NCBI RefSeq assembly: GCF_015221995.1
Contig: NZ_JADFFM010000002.1
Location: 372,001-436,000 of the forward strand
Direction of reading: 5' to 3'
Source of the DNA: Mucilaginibacter boryungensis
Lineage (GTDB): Bacteria; Bacteroidota; Bacteroidia; Sphingobacteriales; Sphingobacteriaceae
Length of the DNA: 64,000 nucleotides
The notes beneath the pieces were generated by a model. That model did not search any database, was not told the DNA's origin, and saw only the letters and a list, made by a program, of their open reading frames with translations. Shown piece by piece: positions 9,712 to 19,226 of the stretch. A program made the position numbers and the translations under genes. The stretch's first letter is position 1; each line of letters starts with the position of its first letter.

Positions 9712-9789
9712 TTTTTTTTCATTTTTTTAGTTAAACTATAATTAATATTTTTAATCAAATAGCTCAAAACGCCTGCTATATAACTGAAC

Positions 9790-10596
9790 ATGAAGGACTT
9801 TTACTACCTGCTGGGGACGGACAGCAAGGCTACGCCGCAAGAAATAAATTCGGCCTATCGGAAGCTGGCCAAAAAATTTGACCAGGACGGCGGCGAATAT
9901 GATCATTTTCTGGACAGCCACTTTCGTGAGATAACAGAGGCGTACCAATTACTAAGCGATCCTGTTCGTCGCCGCAAGTACGATATTGCTTTAAAGAAGG
10001 CCGAGCAGCGGCGTTTTTACTGGTGGTTCAGGGTTAGGCACCTTACTGTAGCCGCATCACTTGCGCTGGCATGTTTTACCAGCTTGTTTGGCTGGTATGT
10101 AATAAACTCGTTAAAGGGATCAAAAAAGGCCCTGGTAGTTAAAACTCCAATGCTTAGCGCCGCTAAGGTTAAGCATCACAAAAAAAAGAAACTGCTACAG
10201 AAAAAAGCTAAAGATGCCGCTCCCCTGGTTGCAACAACCATAGCAAGGCCAATAAAGATAAAAAGGGATACGCCTGTTATTAAAAAAGTTGCACCCGTTA
10301 TTGTTACTGCCAAACAAGCGCCTTTAATAGCTACGCAACCGGTAGTCACAAAGCAACCGGCAATAATTAAGTCGCCGGTGGTTGAACCGGATAATGAAAC
10401 TTATACCGCAACCATACAGGCTAACATGACGGGTATAGTTAACCTGCACCAGCAATCGGGCTATACATCGGCAGTAATTGCCAGTATCCCAAACCATTCG
10501 CAGGTTAAAGTATTGGAAAGGGGCCAAAGCTTTTATAAAGTATTCTACAACGGACAAACAGGCTATGTGCCAAAATGGACCATCCCCACTCCCTAA
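9790..10596 (+). CDS. Membrane-anchored J-like domain protein with C-terminal SH3 domain (HPD lost)
   Basis: A 268-residue protein in three parts. Residues 3-67 resemble a DnaJ domain (FYYLLGTDSKATPQEINSAYRKLAKKF ... ITEAYQLLSDPVRRRKYD), but the HPD tripeptide that stimulates Hsp70 is replaced by DQD at residues 31-33. A transmembrane segment follows (about residues 82-100, LTVAASLALACFTSLFGWYV), then a long Lys/Pro/Ala/Val-rich linker. The end (about 202-268, ANMTGIVNLHQQSGY ... FYKVFYNGQTGYVPKW) looks like a bacterial SH3 domain. The topology would put the J-like domain in the cytoplasm and SH3 in the periplasm, where it could bind peptidoglycan. It is divergent from the ArsR gene and stands alone. 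The role is unknown. Confidence 0.75.
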   Translation: MKDFYYLLGTDSKATPQEINSAYRKLAKKFDQDGGEYDHFLDSHFREITEAYQLLSDPVRRRKYDIALKKAEQRRFYWWFRVRHLTVAASLALACFTSLFGWYVINSLKGSKKALVVKTPMLSAAKVKHHKKKKLLQKKAKDAAPLVATTIARPIKIKRDTPVIKKVAPVIVTAKQAPLIATQPVVTKQPAIIKSPVVEPDNETYTATIQANMTGIVNLHQQSGYTSAVIASIPNHSQVKVLERGQSFYKVFYNGQTGYVPKWTIPTP

Positions 10597-10607
10597 TATT
10601 TCAATGA

Positions 10608-12506
10608 TCAACGATCGCCGTTTTGCTGTAATGGTATTTCAAAGAAAAAAGTTGTGCCTTTGCCCAGCTCGCTCTCGGCCCATATTTTACCATGGTGGCG
10701 ATGAATGATCTCGTGGCTTATATATAAACCAATACCCAGGCCAGACATATGCGCGGCAAGGTTTTCAACCCGGTAAAACCGCGAAAATATACGCTTTAAC
10801 TGATCTTTTGCAATACCTATCCCAAAATCCTGAACGCTTACTTTCAATTTACTATTAGTGGCCTGCCCTTTAATTATTATTAAACCAGCATCAGGCGAAT
10901 ACTTAATAGCATTAGAAATAAGGTTGATAATTACCTGTTCTATACGTTGCTGATCGGCATAGATCAATAACTGATTAGCATCAAATTCCGCACGGATGGT
11001 ATGAGATGGGTTATTGTGCTGCATCATCTCAATAGCATCGTTAAACAACTGCACAAAATTAAACGTTGTAAAGCTGAAGGGTAATTTACCCGTTTGTATT
11101 TTGGATACATCCAGCAGGTCCTCTATCAGCGAGGTAAGTTTAATAACCTGTTGCCGGGCGCGTTTAATAAAAGTATTGTTCAGGTCAGCTGCAGGCATAT
11201 TGCGTTCTATCAATTGCAGGTATCCGCTTAAACTGGTAACAGGGGTTTTTAGTTCGTGACTGGCCAGGCCAATAAATTCATCTTTTTTGGCATTTAGTGA
11301 TTTTACTTCCTCGTAAAGTTTGGCGTTATCAAGCGCTATTGCCGCTTGCGACGCCACCCCCGCCAGTAGTTTTTCGTGTTCAATGGTAAATCTGCCAGGT
11401 TCCGGATGGCCAAAAAACAAGCCGCCTATTACCCCGTCTGATTTGGATATGACAGGTACCGCAAGATAACTTACTACCGGCAAATGCCCTTCAGGCATAC
11501 CATAGTGCGGGGGAGTATGTCCATAGCGGGGGTCTTTAGTTATGTCGTCAACCCGCACAATACCTTCACCCTCAAACGTCGGTTTAAAAACAGCGGTATT
11601 ACGCGGCATTCCAAATTTTTCAAATGCTTCCCGGGGCGCCCCCGATAAAGTGAACAGCATGTACGATTCGCCCTTCTCATTCACTTCGTTGTGAAAAAAA
11701 GCGCCGAATGCCGCGCCGGTAAGCTGTGTGGTAGCATCAGTCACTTTTTGTAAAATACCTTGCGTATCCAGGTCGGCAGAGATGATCTGCCCTACCGAGT
11801 TTAGTATTTCCAGGTTTTCGGCATACATCTGCAGGCGTTCTTCCGATTGTTTTTGCTTACTAATGTCGCGCGCTATTTTAGAGGCCCCAATTACCTCGCC
11901 TTTACGATTATGAATAGGTGATACGGTTATAGAAAGGGGGATGAGTTTACCCGACTTTGTTATACGGATGGTTTCAAAATGGTCAACACGTAAATTGTTC
12001 TTTATCCTGTTGATGATTATATCCTCTTCTGCATGTCGGTCTTCAGGGATCAGGGTGGTAATATGTTTACCTATTATTTCATCTTCGGTATATTCAAACA
12101 GCTTTTCGGCCGCCTTGTTCCAACTAGTAATATAGCCGCCCAGCGTTTTACTAATGATCACATCGTCAGATGATTCAATAATAGCAGCCAAACGGGCCTC
12201 GCGGTTATCATCATCTATCTGCGCGGTAATATCCATTAAAATAACTACTGTCCCTGCAGTATCAGGCAGCGTGGTAATATGCGCCTGTACAATGCTTTTA
12301 CTACCATCAGGCCTTACAATGGTAAATTCATCATCCTGGCTGTGTTTTTCACAAGGCTTGCCTATTACCGGTATGCTACCCCACAATTTCTCTGCTGCCG
12401 GGTTATAAGCCACCAGGTTGTTATGGTCATCGCAGATATAGGCAGCAACAGGCATTTGCAAAAAAACATTAGTATAATTTAAGCCTGTAAAATTTGGAAC
12501 GTGCAT
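10608..12506 (-). CDS. PAS-PAS-GAF sensor histidine kinase
   Basis: A 632-residue kinase without a signal peptide or membrane segment, so probably a cytoplasmic sensor. Order: PAS domain (about 12-95), second PAS domain with PAC segment (about 105-218, including ITSWNKAAEKLFEYTEDEIIGK), GAF domain (about 235-395), then HisKA with SHELKTPVTSL (phospho-acceptor His417). The HATPase domain has the N box NLISNAIKYS, G1 box DFGIGI and G2 box GLGIGLYIS. There is no receiver domain and no adjacent response regulator, so the partner is elsewhere. The gene is convergent with the J-like gene; the 11-bp gap has no room for a hairpin. Signal unknown. Confidence 0.9.
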   Translation of the reverse strand: MHVPNFTGLNYTNVFLQMPVAAYICDDHNNLVAYNPAAEKLWGSIPVIGKPCEKHSQDDEFTIVRPDGSKSIVQAHITTLPDTAGTVVILMDITAQIDDDNREARLAAIIESSDDVIISKTLGGYITSWNKAAEKLFEYTEDEIIGKHITTLIPEDRHAEEDIIINRIKNNLRVDHFETIRITKSGKLIPLSITVSPIHNRKGEVIGASKIARDISKQKQSEERLQMYAENLEILNSVGQIISADLDTQGILQKVTDATTQLTGAAFGAFFHNEVNEKGESYMLFTLSGAPREAFEKFGMPRNTAVFKPTFEGEGIVRVDDITKDPRYGHTPPHYGMPEGHLPVVSYLAVPVISKSDGVIGGLFFGHPEPGRFTIEHEKLLAGVASQAAIALDNAKLYEEVKSLNAKKDEFIGLASHELKTPVTSLSGYLQLIERNMPAADLNNTFIKRARQQVIKLTSLIEDLLDVSKIQTGKLPFSFTTFNFVQLFNDAIEMMQHNNPSHTIRAEFDANQLLIYADQQRIEQVIINLISNAIKYSPDAGLIIIKGQATNSKLKVSVQDFGIGIAKDQLKRIFSRFYRVENLAAHMSGLGIGLYISHEIIHRHHGKIWAESELGKGTTFFFEIPLQQNGDR

Positions 12507-12559
12507 AGGCAGTAATTGGGCATCAAATATAATTAACTTTTAAGTAATATATCACTGGG

Positions 12560-13336
12560 TCATTTATCAGTCAATTCAATCCAAACCGGACAATGATCGC
12601 TGGTTTTTTCCCAGCCGCGCACATGGCGGTCTACCTTTGCGGCAACCAGCCGGCCTTCAAGTTTGGGGCTTAACAAAAAGTGATCGATACGTAAACCGGC
12701 GTCGCGGCCGTAGGCGTTGCGGAAATAGTCGTAAAAAGTATAAATTTTTTCTGTAGGGTATAGTTTACGGATGGCATCTGTCCAACCCTGAGCTACCAAT
12801 GCGTGGAAGGCGGCCCGGGTTTCAGGCCTGAATAGGGCATCATCCACCCAGCGCTCGGGCTTGTATACATCAATATCGGTAGGCATCACGTTATAATCGC
12901 CGCATAAAACTACCGGTGTATCATAACTTAATAACTGCGCGGCGTGCAGGGTAAGCCGCTGAAACCAGGCTAACTTATAATCGAACTTTGGCCCCGGTGC
13001 CGGATTACCGTTAGGCAGATAAAGGCAGCCTATCACTATGCCATTAATAACGGCTTCTATATACCGGCTATGCAAATCTTCAGGATCGCCGGGCAGGCCG
13101 CGCCTTGATTCCTTGATATCGCCATAGCGCGAAAGTATTGCTACCCCGTTCCAGCTTTTCTGGCCATGCCAGATAGCTTTATAGCCAGCATCGTTAATTG
13201 CTTGTTCGGGAAACTTTTCCTCGGGCGCTTTCAGCTCCTGCAGGCAAACTACATCGGGTTGGGTTTCCTGAAGCCAGCGCAACAACACCGGCAGGCGCCC
13301 ATTAACGCCGTTTACATTATAAGTGGCTATTTTCAT
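12560..13336 (-). CDS. xth: Exodeoxyribonuclease III (AP endonuclease, EEP superfamily)
   Basis: A 258-residue protein of usual family length. The catalytic residues are visible: Asn in TYNVNG, Glu in LQELKAPE, Asp and Asn in CGDYNVMPTDIDVY, Asp in LRIDHFLLS, and the terminal His in SDHCPVWIEL. The enzyme cuts DNA at abasic sites and removes nucleotides 3' to 5' in base excision repair. It lies 53 bp before the histidine kinase start in the opposite reading sense of transcription flow (both minus strand), so it is upstream of the kinase but probably independent. Confidence 0.93.
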   Translation of the reverse strand: MKIATYNVNGVNGRLPVLLRWLQETQPDVVCLQELKAPEEKFPEQAINDAGYKAIWHGQKSWNGVAILSRYGDIKESRRGLPGDPEDLHSRYIEAVINGIVIGCLYLPNGNPAPGPKFDYKLAWFQRLTLHAAQLLSYDTPVVLCGDYNVMPTDIDVYKPERWVDDALFRPETRAAFHALVAQGWTDAIRKLYPTEKIYTFYDYFRNAYGRDAGLRIDHFLLSPKLEGRLVAAKVDRHVRGWEKTSDHCPVWIELTDK

Positions 13337-13453
13337 TACAGAACATTAACAACGTGTGACAAACTTAGTTTGAAAGTAATAAATTATGGTAATTGCCTGT
13401 AAAGATACCACAGCTTGTTGCTGATGAATCCCTATCTTAGTTAATAAATTTAT

Positions 13454-14077
13454 ATGCTGCAAAACCGTGTAAACCCACAGGGCGATATCATACAAACAAA
13501 GGCCCGCGGCGCGTGGCTTGGTAACCGTGGACAATTGCATGGCGCTACCAAAACCATACTGCGCCCCTTTAAACATAAGGCCTGGATAATTTGCGTGCTG
13601 CAGTTTAAGAACAGGCACCGCCAAATTATGGCCCCAAACCTTTGGACGGAACTGTTTTTTTTAGACGAAGCTACGGCTTTTGCTGCCGGGCACCGCCCCT
13701 GCTTTGAATGCCGGCGCGATGCAGCAAACCAATTTAAAGCCGCATGGCTTAAAGGGAACCCGGCGTATGGTTTTAATATAAAAACCGCTATCGGTAAAAT
13801 AGATGACATCATCCACACGGAAAGAATAGGCGCCGATCATCAGAAAGTAACATTTACCGCTGCGGCAGCGAGTTTGCCGGAGGGGACCTTTATCTACATA
13901 AACAGCGCGCCTTACCTTTTGGCGGGCAACCAACTGCACCGTTGGACATCATTTGGATATGATGAAAGCCTGCCCATCCCCCGGAGTGAAGTCACTGTGT
14001 TAACCCCTTACTCCATTGTGCAAGCATTCCGCGCGGGTTACCGGCCACAAATGACGATTGAAAATGGGGCGCTTTGA
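13454..14077 (+). CDS. Conserved hypothetical protein with an Ada-like Cys pair
   Basis: A 207-residue cytoplasmic protein that I do not recognise by name. Its clearest mark is AAGHRPCFECRRDAANQF (about residues 77-94). The RPCFECR core with flanking basic residues resembles the zinc-binding RPCKRC motif of the Ada methyl-phosphotriester domain, but only one Cys pair is present. The rest is mixed alpha/beta with a basic N-terminal part (ILRPFKHKAW, FKNRHRQIMAP). It is divergent from exonuclease III, which would suit a DNA-related role; this is inference only. Confidence 0.65.
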   Translation: MLQNRVNPQGDIIQTKARGAWLGNRGQLHGATKTILRPFKHKAWIICVLQFKNRHRQIMAPNLWTELFFLDEATAFAAGHRPCFECRRDAANQFKAAWLKGNPAYGFNIKTAIGKIDDIIHTERIGADHQKVTFTAAAASLPEGTFIYINSAPYLLAGNQLHRWTSFGYDESLPIPRSEVTVLTPYSIVQAFRAGYRPQMTIENGAL

Positions 14078-14121
14078 TTTTTAAATACTACGTTTATCTT
14101 TATATACCTATAATAACTTCT

Positions 14122-16203
14122 ATGAATTATACCTGTTGCATATTGGCCATTACCTGCTTGTTAGCAAGCAACCGGGTAAATGGCCAGGCAAAACCGGCCA
14201 CAGCTAAAAAGCCCAACATCATTTTTATACTTACCGACGACCTTGGCTATGGCGATGTAGGCGTATTTTTTCAAAACCAGCGCGCCCGGGATAATAACCG
14301 CAGCAAACCTTATACTTATACCCCAAATCTTGATAAAATGGCCGCGGAAGGCGCCGTCATGCTAAATTCATATACTGCCGCGCCGGTTTGCGCGCCATCG
14401 CGCTCTTCTATCCTTACCGGGCTAAGCCAGGGCCATGCTCGCGTACGCGATAACCAGTTTGATAAAGACCTGGCCGATAATTATACATTGGGAAACGTTA
14501 TGCAAAAGGCAGGCTATGCAACTGCGGCCATAGGCAAGTGGGGCCTTCAGGGCGACAAACGCTGGTCGGCAGATGGCGCGAAGTGGCCCGCCCATCCCCT
14601 GAACCGGGGCTTTGATTATTACTATGGTTATATGCGGCATAATGACGGGCATGAGCATTATCCGAAAGAGGGTTTATACGAAAAACCTAAACAGGTCTAT
14701 GAGAACCGCACCGAGGTAAGTAAAGACCTTGATAAATGTTATACCGGCGATTTGTGGACCGCGGCCGCCAAAAAATGGATAGTGGCGCACCAGCAGGGTA
14801 AAAAAGGCGATCAGCCGTTCTTTATGTACCTGGCTTACGATACGCCGCACGCGGTGCTTGAATTACCGACCGGCCCTTATCCTAAAGGCGGCGGACTGAA
14901 TGGCGGTGTGCAGTGGTTAGGTAAACCTGGTGAAATGATCAACACCGCTAACGGTACTATAGATAGTTACCGGCACCCCGATTATGCCAACGCCACCTAT
15001 GATAACGACAACGACCCCAATACGCCTGAGATACCCTGGCCCGATACCTACAAACGCTATGCTACCAGCACCCGCCGCATTGATGATGAAGTAGGTGACT
15101 TGTTAAAACTACTGGCCGATTTAAAAATAGACGATAATACGCTGGTGATCTTCAGTTCGGACAACGGCCCATCTATAGAAGCATACCTGCCTAAGCCCAA
15201 TGTACCTTATGCTGCCAATTTTTTTGGAAGTTCGGGGCCGTTTGACGGGATAAAGCGGGACGTATTGGAAGGCGGCGAAAGGATGCCGGTAATTGCGCGC
15301 TGGCCGGGGCATATTGCGACTAATAAAATTGTTACCACACCCAGCATATCCTACGATTGGCTGCCAACATTTACCGATGCCGCAGGCTTGCCCGCGCCGG
15401 TAATTACCGATGGTGTATCGATGCTGCCGGCATTGACAGGCAACGGCACACAACGCGATGGCTTAATATATGCGGAGTATTTTGAACCTAACAAATCGCC
15501 AAACTATAAGGAATTTGCGCCTATAAACCGGCAAAAACAACGCAACCAGATGCAAATGATACGCATAGGCGATTTTGTGGGCCTGCGGTACAACATTAAA
15601 TCGGCCGACGATGATTTTGGGATCTTTAATATCACTACGGATACCCATCAAAGCGCCAATCTGGCTGCGGATGGCAAAATGGCCGATTTGCAGCAACTGA
15701 TGAAAGAGCGTGTATTACAGGTAAGGCGCATTGATACATCAGCAAAACGCACGTATGATGATGCGGCCGTCCCGGCGAACAGGATAAGCAATACTGTTAA
15801 TGGGATTAACTGGAAAACTTTTAATGGCAGGTATAGCTGGCTGCCCGATGTGAGTACCCTTAAACCCGTAAAAACAGGCCAGGCCGATATGCCGGGTATC
15901 ACCAGTACACCAACCGGCGATATATACCTTTTTGAAGGATATATTAAAGTCCCCGAAAATGGTGATTATACATTTTATCTATCCGCAGGCGACAAAGCCT
16001 TTATGCGTTTGCACGAAGCCATACTAATTGATGCCGACTATGGCTATACCCCGGGCACCACCAGACAAAGCACCATTAAACTGAAGGCAGGCCTGCATGC
16101 CTTTAAAATATACGCTTATAACCCTAAAGGCACATTTAATTTAGAGTGGAAAGGCCCACCGTTTAATCGGCAAAAAATACCAGCTTCGGCATATTACTAT
16201 TAG
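14122..16203 (+). CDS. Secreted sulfatase with C-terminal PA14-like domain
   Basis: A 693-residue exported enzyme. I chose the ATG at 14122, because the longer frame opens with a TTG overlapping the previous gene and this start gives a clear signal peptide ending VNGQA. Metal ligands appear in PNIIFILTDDLGYGD, and the sulfatase signature CAPSRSSILTG places the formylglycine precursor at Cys90. IGKWGLQGD and FSSDNGPS are further family S1 motifs. Residues from about 590 (YLFEGYIKVPENGDYTFYLS ... LKAGLHAFKIYAY) look like a PA14/GLEYA-type carbohydrate-binding domain. The Cys form needs an anaerobic-type or FGE maturase, not seen here. The substrate is unknown. It lies just upstream of the alginate operon but 89 bp and an operator apart from it. 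Confidence 0.88.
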   Translation: MNYTCCILAITCLLASNRVNGQAKPATAKKPNIIFILTDDLGYGDVGVFFQNQRARDNNRSKPYTYTPNLDKMAAEGAVMLNSYTAAPVCAPSRSSILTGLSQGHARVRDNQFDKDLADNYTLGNVMQKAGYATAAIGKWGLQGDKRWSADGAKWPAHPLNRGFDYYYGYMRHNDGHEHYPKEGLYEKPKQVYENRTEVSKDLDKCYTGDLWTAAAKKWIVAHQQGKKGDQPFFMYLAYDTPHAVLELPTGPYPKGGGLNGGVQWLGKPGEMINTANGTIDSYRHPDYANATYDNDNDPNTPEIPWPDTYKRYATSTRRIDDEVGDLLKLLADLKIDDNTLVIFSSDNGPSIEAYLPKPNVPYAANFFGSSGPFDGIKRDVLEGGERMPVIARWPGHIATNKIVTTPSISYDWLPTFTDAAGLPAPVITDGVSMLPALTGNGTQRDGLIYAEYFEPNKSPNYKEFAPINRQKQRNQMQMIRIGDFVGLRYNIKSADDDFGIFNITTDTHQSANLAADGKMADLQQLMKERVLQVRRIDTSAKRTYDDAAVPANRISNTVNGINWKTFNGRYSWLPDVSTLKPVKTGQADMPGITSTPTGDIYLFEGYIKVPENGDYTFYLSAGDKAFMRLHEAILIDADYGYTPGTTRQSTIKLKAGLHAFKIYAYNPKGTFNLEWKGPPFNRQKIPASAYYY

Positions 16204-16264
16204 TATCTTCCATTCTCAAAATAGTTTTTTAAGCATTTGGAATTGTAAAATAAAGCACTGATAT

Positions 16265-16289
16265 TTGGTTAACCAATCTGGTTAACCAA
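16265..16289. promoter_or_regulatory. Double TTGGTTAACCAA operator before the GntR gene
   Basis: A perfect 12-bp palindrome TTGGTTAACCAA (16265-16276) is followed by CTGGTTAACCAA (16278-16289), with centres 13 bp apart, ending 3 bp before the ATG. FadR-subfamily regulators bind TGGT/ACCA palindromes, and the uronate regulators UxuR/ExuR bind the similar TTGGTATACCAA. The site is therefore most simply the autoregulatory operator of the adjacent regulator. Confidence 0.75.
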
Positions 16290-16292
16290 TTT

Positions 16293-17039
16293 ATGCGATC
16301 ATTAAGAGAGACCCTTCAGACAGTCACTGCCGAGAACCCTGTTGATACCATTATCCAGCAGTTAAAGCAATTGATCATTTCCGGTCAGTTAAGGCCCGGC
16401 GACAGGTTGCCTGCCGAACGTCATTTATCTGAAAGGTTTGGCGTTGGCCGCAGCTATGTACGCGAGGCTATTTTGAAACTGGAGTTTTACGGGTTACTTA
16501 AAACTAATCCCCAAAGCGGTACCTATGTATCGGGGCTGAGCATTAAGGTGATCGATAATTTGATAACCGATATCATTAAGTTTAATAAGGACGATTTTAG
16601 CGCTTTGATAGAGGCCCGTTACTACCTGGAACTGGATGCCGTTAAGCTTGCTGCCGAACGCAGGACGGATGAAGACCTGAAAGCTATTGAGCAGGCCATG
16701 CTGGAATACGAAACAAAAACCATGTCAGGCCAGGATGCGGTTGAAGATGATATGCTTTTTCATATGATGATTGCTCGCGCTTCGCATAATTCGATTATCG
16801 AATCGATGATCCTGATCCTGATACCCGACTTGATCAAAACCATTACCGAGAACAAAATTTGTGGTGAAAACCGTGGCAAATTAGCCATTGCCGAACATCG
16901 CGCCATATATAACGCCATAAATGCCGGCGATATCGACGCGGTTGAAAACGCCATGGCCAGTCACCTTGATGATATACTGCAAGTGAGCAGGACCGGCCAT
17001 AAATTAGAAAGTATAATAAACCAACATAACCCGGCTTAA
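16293..17039 (+). CDS. GntR-family regulator, FadR subfamily (FCD domain)
   Basis: A 248-residue regulator. The N-terminal winged helix (about 15-80) has IISGQLRPGDRLPAERHLSE and the recognition segment VGRSYVREAILKLEFYGLLK, followed by the wing PQSGTYVSG. The C-terminal all-helical FCD domain holds the metal/effector residues in ARYYLELDAVKLA, DMLFHMMIARASHN and EHRAIYNAINAGD. Family members sense uronates, organic acids or fatty acids. It starts directly behind a double palindrome and stands first in a set of uronate genes (lyase, transporter, reductase), so it probably controls that set in response to an alginate breakdown product. Confidence 0.92.
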   Translation: MRSLRETLQTVTAENPVDTIIQQLKQLIISGQLRPGDRLPAERHLSERFGVGRSYVREAILKLEFYGLLKTNPQSGTYVSGLSIKVIDNLITDIIKFNKDDFSALIEARYYLELDAVKLAAERRTDEDLKAIEQAMLEYETKTMSGQDAVEDDMLFHMMIARASHNSIIESMILILIPDLIKTITENKICGENRGKLAIAEHRAIYNAINAGDIDAVENAMASHLDDILQVSRTGHKLESIINQHNPA

Positions 17040-17077
17040 CCAATTTAAGCACAGCCGTAATTTAAATATAATCCAAA

Positions 17078-19213
17078 ATGAACTACTTAAAAAAAGTGGT
17101 AATGTTAATGTTTTGTGTATGCTGCAGCAGTTTGATACAAGCACAGGTACACCCAAACATTATGCTAAGCCAGCAAAATTTGCCGGCCGTGCGCAGCGGC
17201 GTAAATAGCTATCCGCTACTTAAAAGCTCGTATTTGGAAGTGAAGCAGGAGGCCGATAACGCTTTAAAAAATCCCATCAGCGTACCTGTGCCAAAGGATG
17301 GCGGGGGCGGGTTCACGCACGAGCAGCACAAACGCAATTATCAGTATATACTGGCCTGCGGCACGGCTTACGCCATTACCCAGGATGCGCGCTACGCTGC
17401 TTACGTAAAAAATATATTGCTGGCTTATGCTGCCCAGTACGAGAAATGGCCTGTGCACCCCAAACGCGAAAACAGCAACCCGCCGGGCAAAATGTTCTGG
17501 CAGATATTGAACGATTGCGTTTGGCAGGTAAACGCTATACAAGGCTATGATATGGCTTATAACGGCATTCCCGCTGCGGACAGGAAAACTATTGAGGAGC
17601 ATTTGTTTATCCCCATTGTTAAATACATTACCGAGGATTCAAAGGAAACGTTCGACCGGATACATAATCATGGCACCTGGGCGGTGGCTGCTGTGGGCTT
17701 AACCGGCTACGTTTTAAACAAACCGGAGTATGTACAAATGGCTTTAAAGGGATCGGACAAAAGCGGCAACACGGGCTTTATGAAGCAGATTGACGAGCTG
17801 TTCTCGCCGGATGGCTATTATACCGAGGGCTTTTATTATCAGCGCTATGCCTTGTTACCTTTCATGATCTTTGCTAAAGCCATCAGCCGGTACCAACCGC
17901 AGGTGCAAATATTTAAATACCGTAACGGGTTACTGGCCAAAGCGGTCAACATTGCCCTGCAAGGTACTTACAGTAATGGTGCGTTCTTCCCTGTTAATGA
18001 TGCGATGAAGGACAAAACCTTTGAAAGCTCGGAGCTTATCAGCGCGGTGGACATTGCTTACGCCGATATCAGCAGCGATAAAGGTTTCCTGGATGTAGCG
18101 GTACGGCAAAAAAAGGTGATCGTATCTGATGCCGGCTTAAAAGTGGCCAAAGATATTGCCGCGGGTCTAACCCAACCCTTCAGCTACAAACCTATGTGGA
18201 TGAGCGATGGCAAAAACGGCGATGAGGGCGGCATCGGTATCCTGCGTTATGGTGCAGGTAAAAAGCAGCAATGTCTGGTATTGAAGGCAGCAGCCCAGGG
18301 CATGGGCCATGGCCATTTTGACCGGCTGAACATTTTGTATTATGATAATGGCGGCGAGGTTTTCCCTGATTATGGCGCCGCTCGCTTCATCAATATTGAA
18401 ACCAAAGGAGGCGGCGGTTACCTGCCCGAGAATACCAGCTGGGCTAAACAAACCGTAGCGCACAATACGCTGGTAGTAGATGAAACCTCCGACTTTAAAG
18501 CGAACGTAAAAGAGGCATCAAAATATCACCCCGAGTTGGTATACTTCAGCAATACTGCCGCTATACAGGTAGTGAGCGCTAAAGAAAATAATGCCTATCC
18601 CGGTGTGCAAATGGTGCGTACATCGGCTTTAATTAAAGTGGCGGAACTACAAAAACCCTTACTGGTTGATGTGGTTACGGCGGCATCGGCTACCAGCCAC
18701 CAGTACGATCTGCCTTTTTGGTACCTGGGCAATATCATTGATGCCTCGTTTAAAATTGAGGCTGTTAAGGATAACCTGAAAGCTTTAGGCAGCAACTACG
18801 GCTACCAGCACTTATGGTTAAACAGCCAAAACAATATCCCGCAGGCAAGTGGTTACATTACGGTAATGCAGGGCCAAAGCTTTTATACCACCAGCTTCGC
18901 GGGCAGCTCGCCATTTAGTGTTAAGCTGGTTTCAATAGGCGCTAACGACCCGCAGATGAACCTGCTGGAGGGGAAGGCTTTTATGCTTTCGCAGGCCAGG
19001 GCTAATAACCAAACCTTTGTATCGGTAACAGAAAACCACGGAAATGTTGACCCTATTGCCGAAACCACGTCGGGCGCAAAAAGCTCGGTCAGCGGTTTAT
19101 CGGTCATCTCACCCGATCAAAATAAAACCATCTTCTCTTTCAAAGTGAAGGAAAAGCCTTATACCATTACTATCAACTATCACGATAAAAGCAATTTTAT
19201 ACAAATCAATTAA
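17078..19213 (+). CDS. PL17-type oligo-alginate lyase (heparinase II/III fold)
   Basis: A 711-residue secreted protein with a signal peptide ending SLIQAQ. The alpha/alpha-barrel domain contains FDRIHNHGTWAVAAVGLTGY, with the Asn-His pair (197-198) expected near the active site, and YYTEGFYYQRYALLPF, which holds the catalytic Tyr of the Alg17C-type enzymes. The C-terminal beta-sheet domain has GMGHGHFDRLNILYYDNGG and VAHNTLVVDE, with the metal-site His residues. PL17 enzymes release unsaturated uronate (DEH) from alginate oligomers. The gene is 38 bp after the regulator, and a hexuronate-type permease and an SDR follow, which supports the alginate reading. Chondroitin- or heparin-type lyases share the fold, so the substrate needs testing. 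Confidence 0.82.
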   Translation: MNYLKKVVMLMFCVCCSSLIQAQVHPNIMLSQQNLPAVRSGVNSYPLLKSSYLEVKQEADNALKNPISVPVPKDGGGGFTHEQHKRNYQYILACGTAYAITQDARYAAYVKNILLAYAAQYEKWPVHPKRENSNPPGKMFWQILNDCVWQVNAIQGYDMAYNGIPAADRKTIEEHLFIPIVKYITEDSKETFDRIHNHGTWAVAAVGLTGYVLNKPEYVQMALKGSDKSGNTGFMKQIDELFSPDGYYTEGFYYQRYALLPFMIFAKAISRYQPQVQIFKYRNGLLAKAVNIALQGTYSNGAFFPVNDAMKDKTFESSELISAVDIAYADISSDKGFLDVAVRQKKVIVSDAGLKVAKDIAAGLTQPFSYKPMWMSDGKNGDEGGIGILRYGAGKKQQCLVLKAAAQGMGHGHFDRLNILYYDNGGEVFPDYGAARFINIETKGGGGYLPENTSWAKQTVAHNTLVVDETSDFKANVKEASKYHPELVYFSNTAAIQVVSAKENNAYPGVQMVRTSALIKVAELQKPLLVDVVTAASATSHQYDLPFWYLGNIIDASFKIEAVKDNLKALGSNYGYQHLWLNSQNNIPQASGYITVMQGQSFYTTSFAGSSPFSVKLVSIGANDPQMNLLEGKAFMLSQARANNQTFVSVTENHGNVDPIAETTSGAKSSVSGLSVISPDQNKTIFSFKVKEKPYTITINYHDKSNFIQIN

Positions 19214-19226
19214 AGAATTATTCCAG

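Noticed and set aside
14074-14121. Longer N-terminus for the sulfatase (TTG start overlapping the previous gene)
   Set aside because: The ATG at 14122 directly precedes a standard signal peptide.
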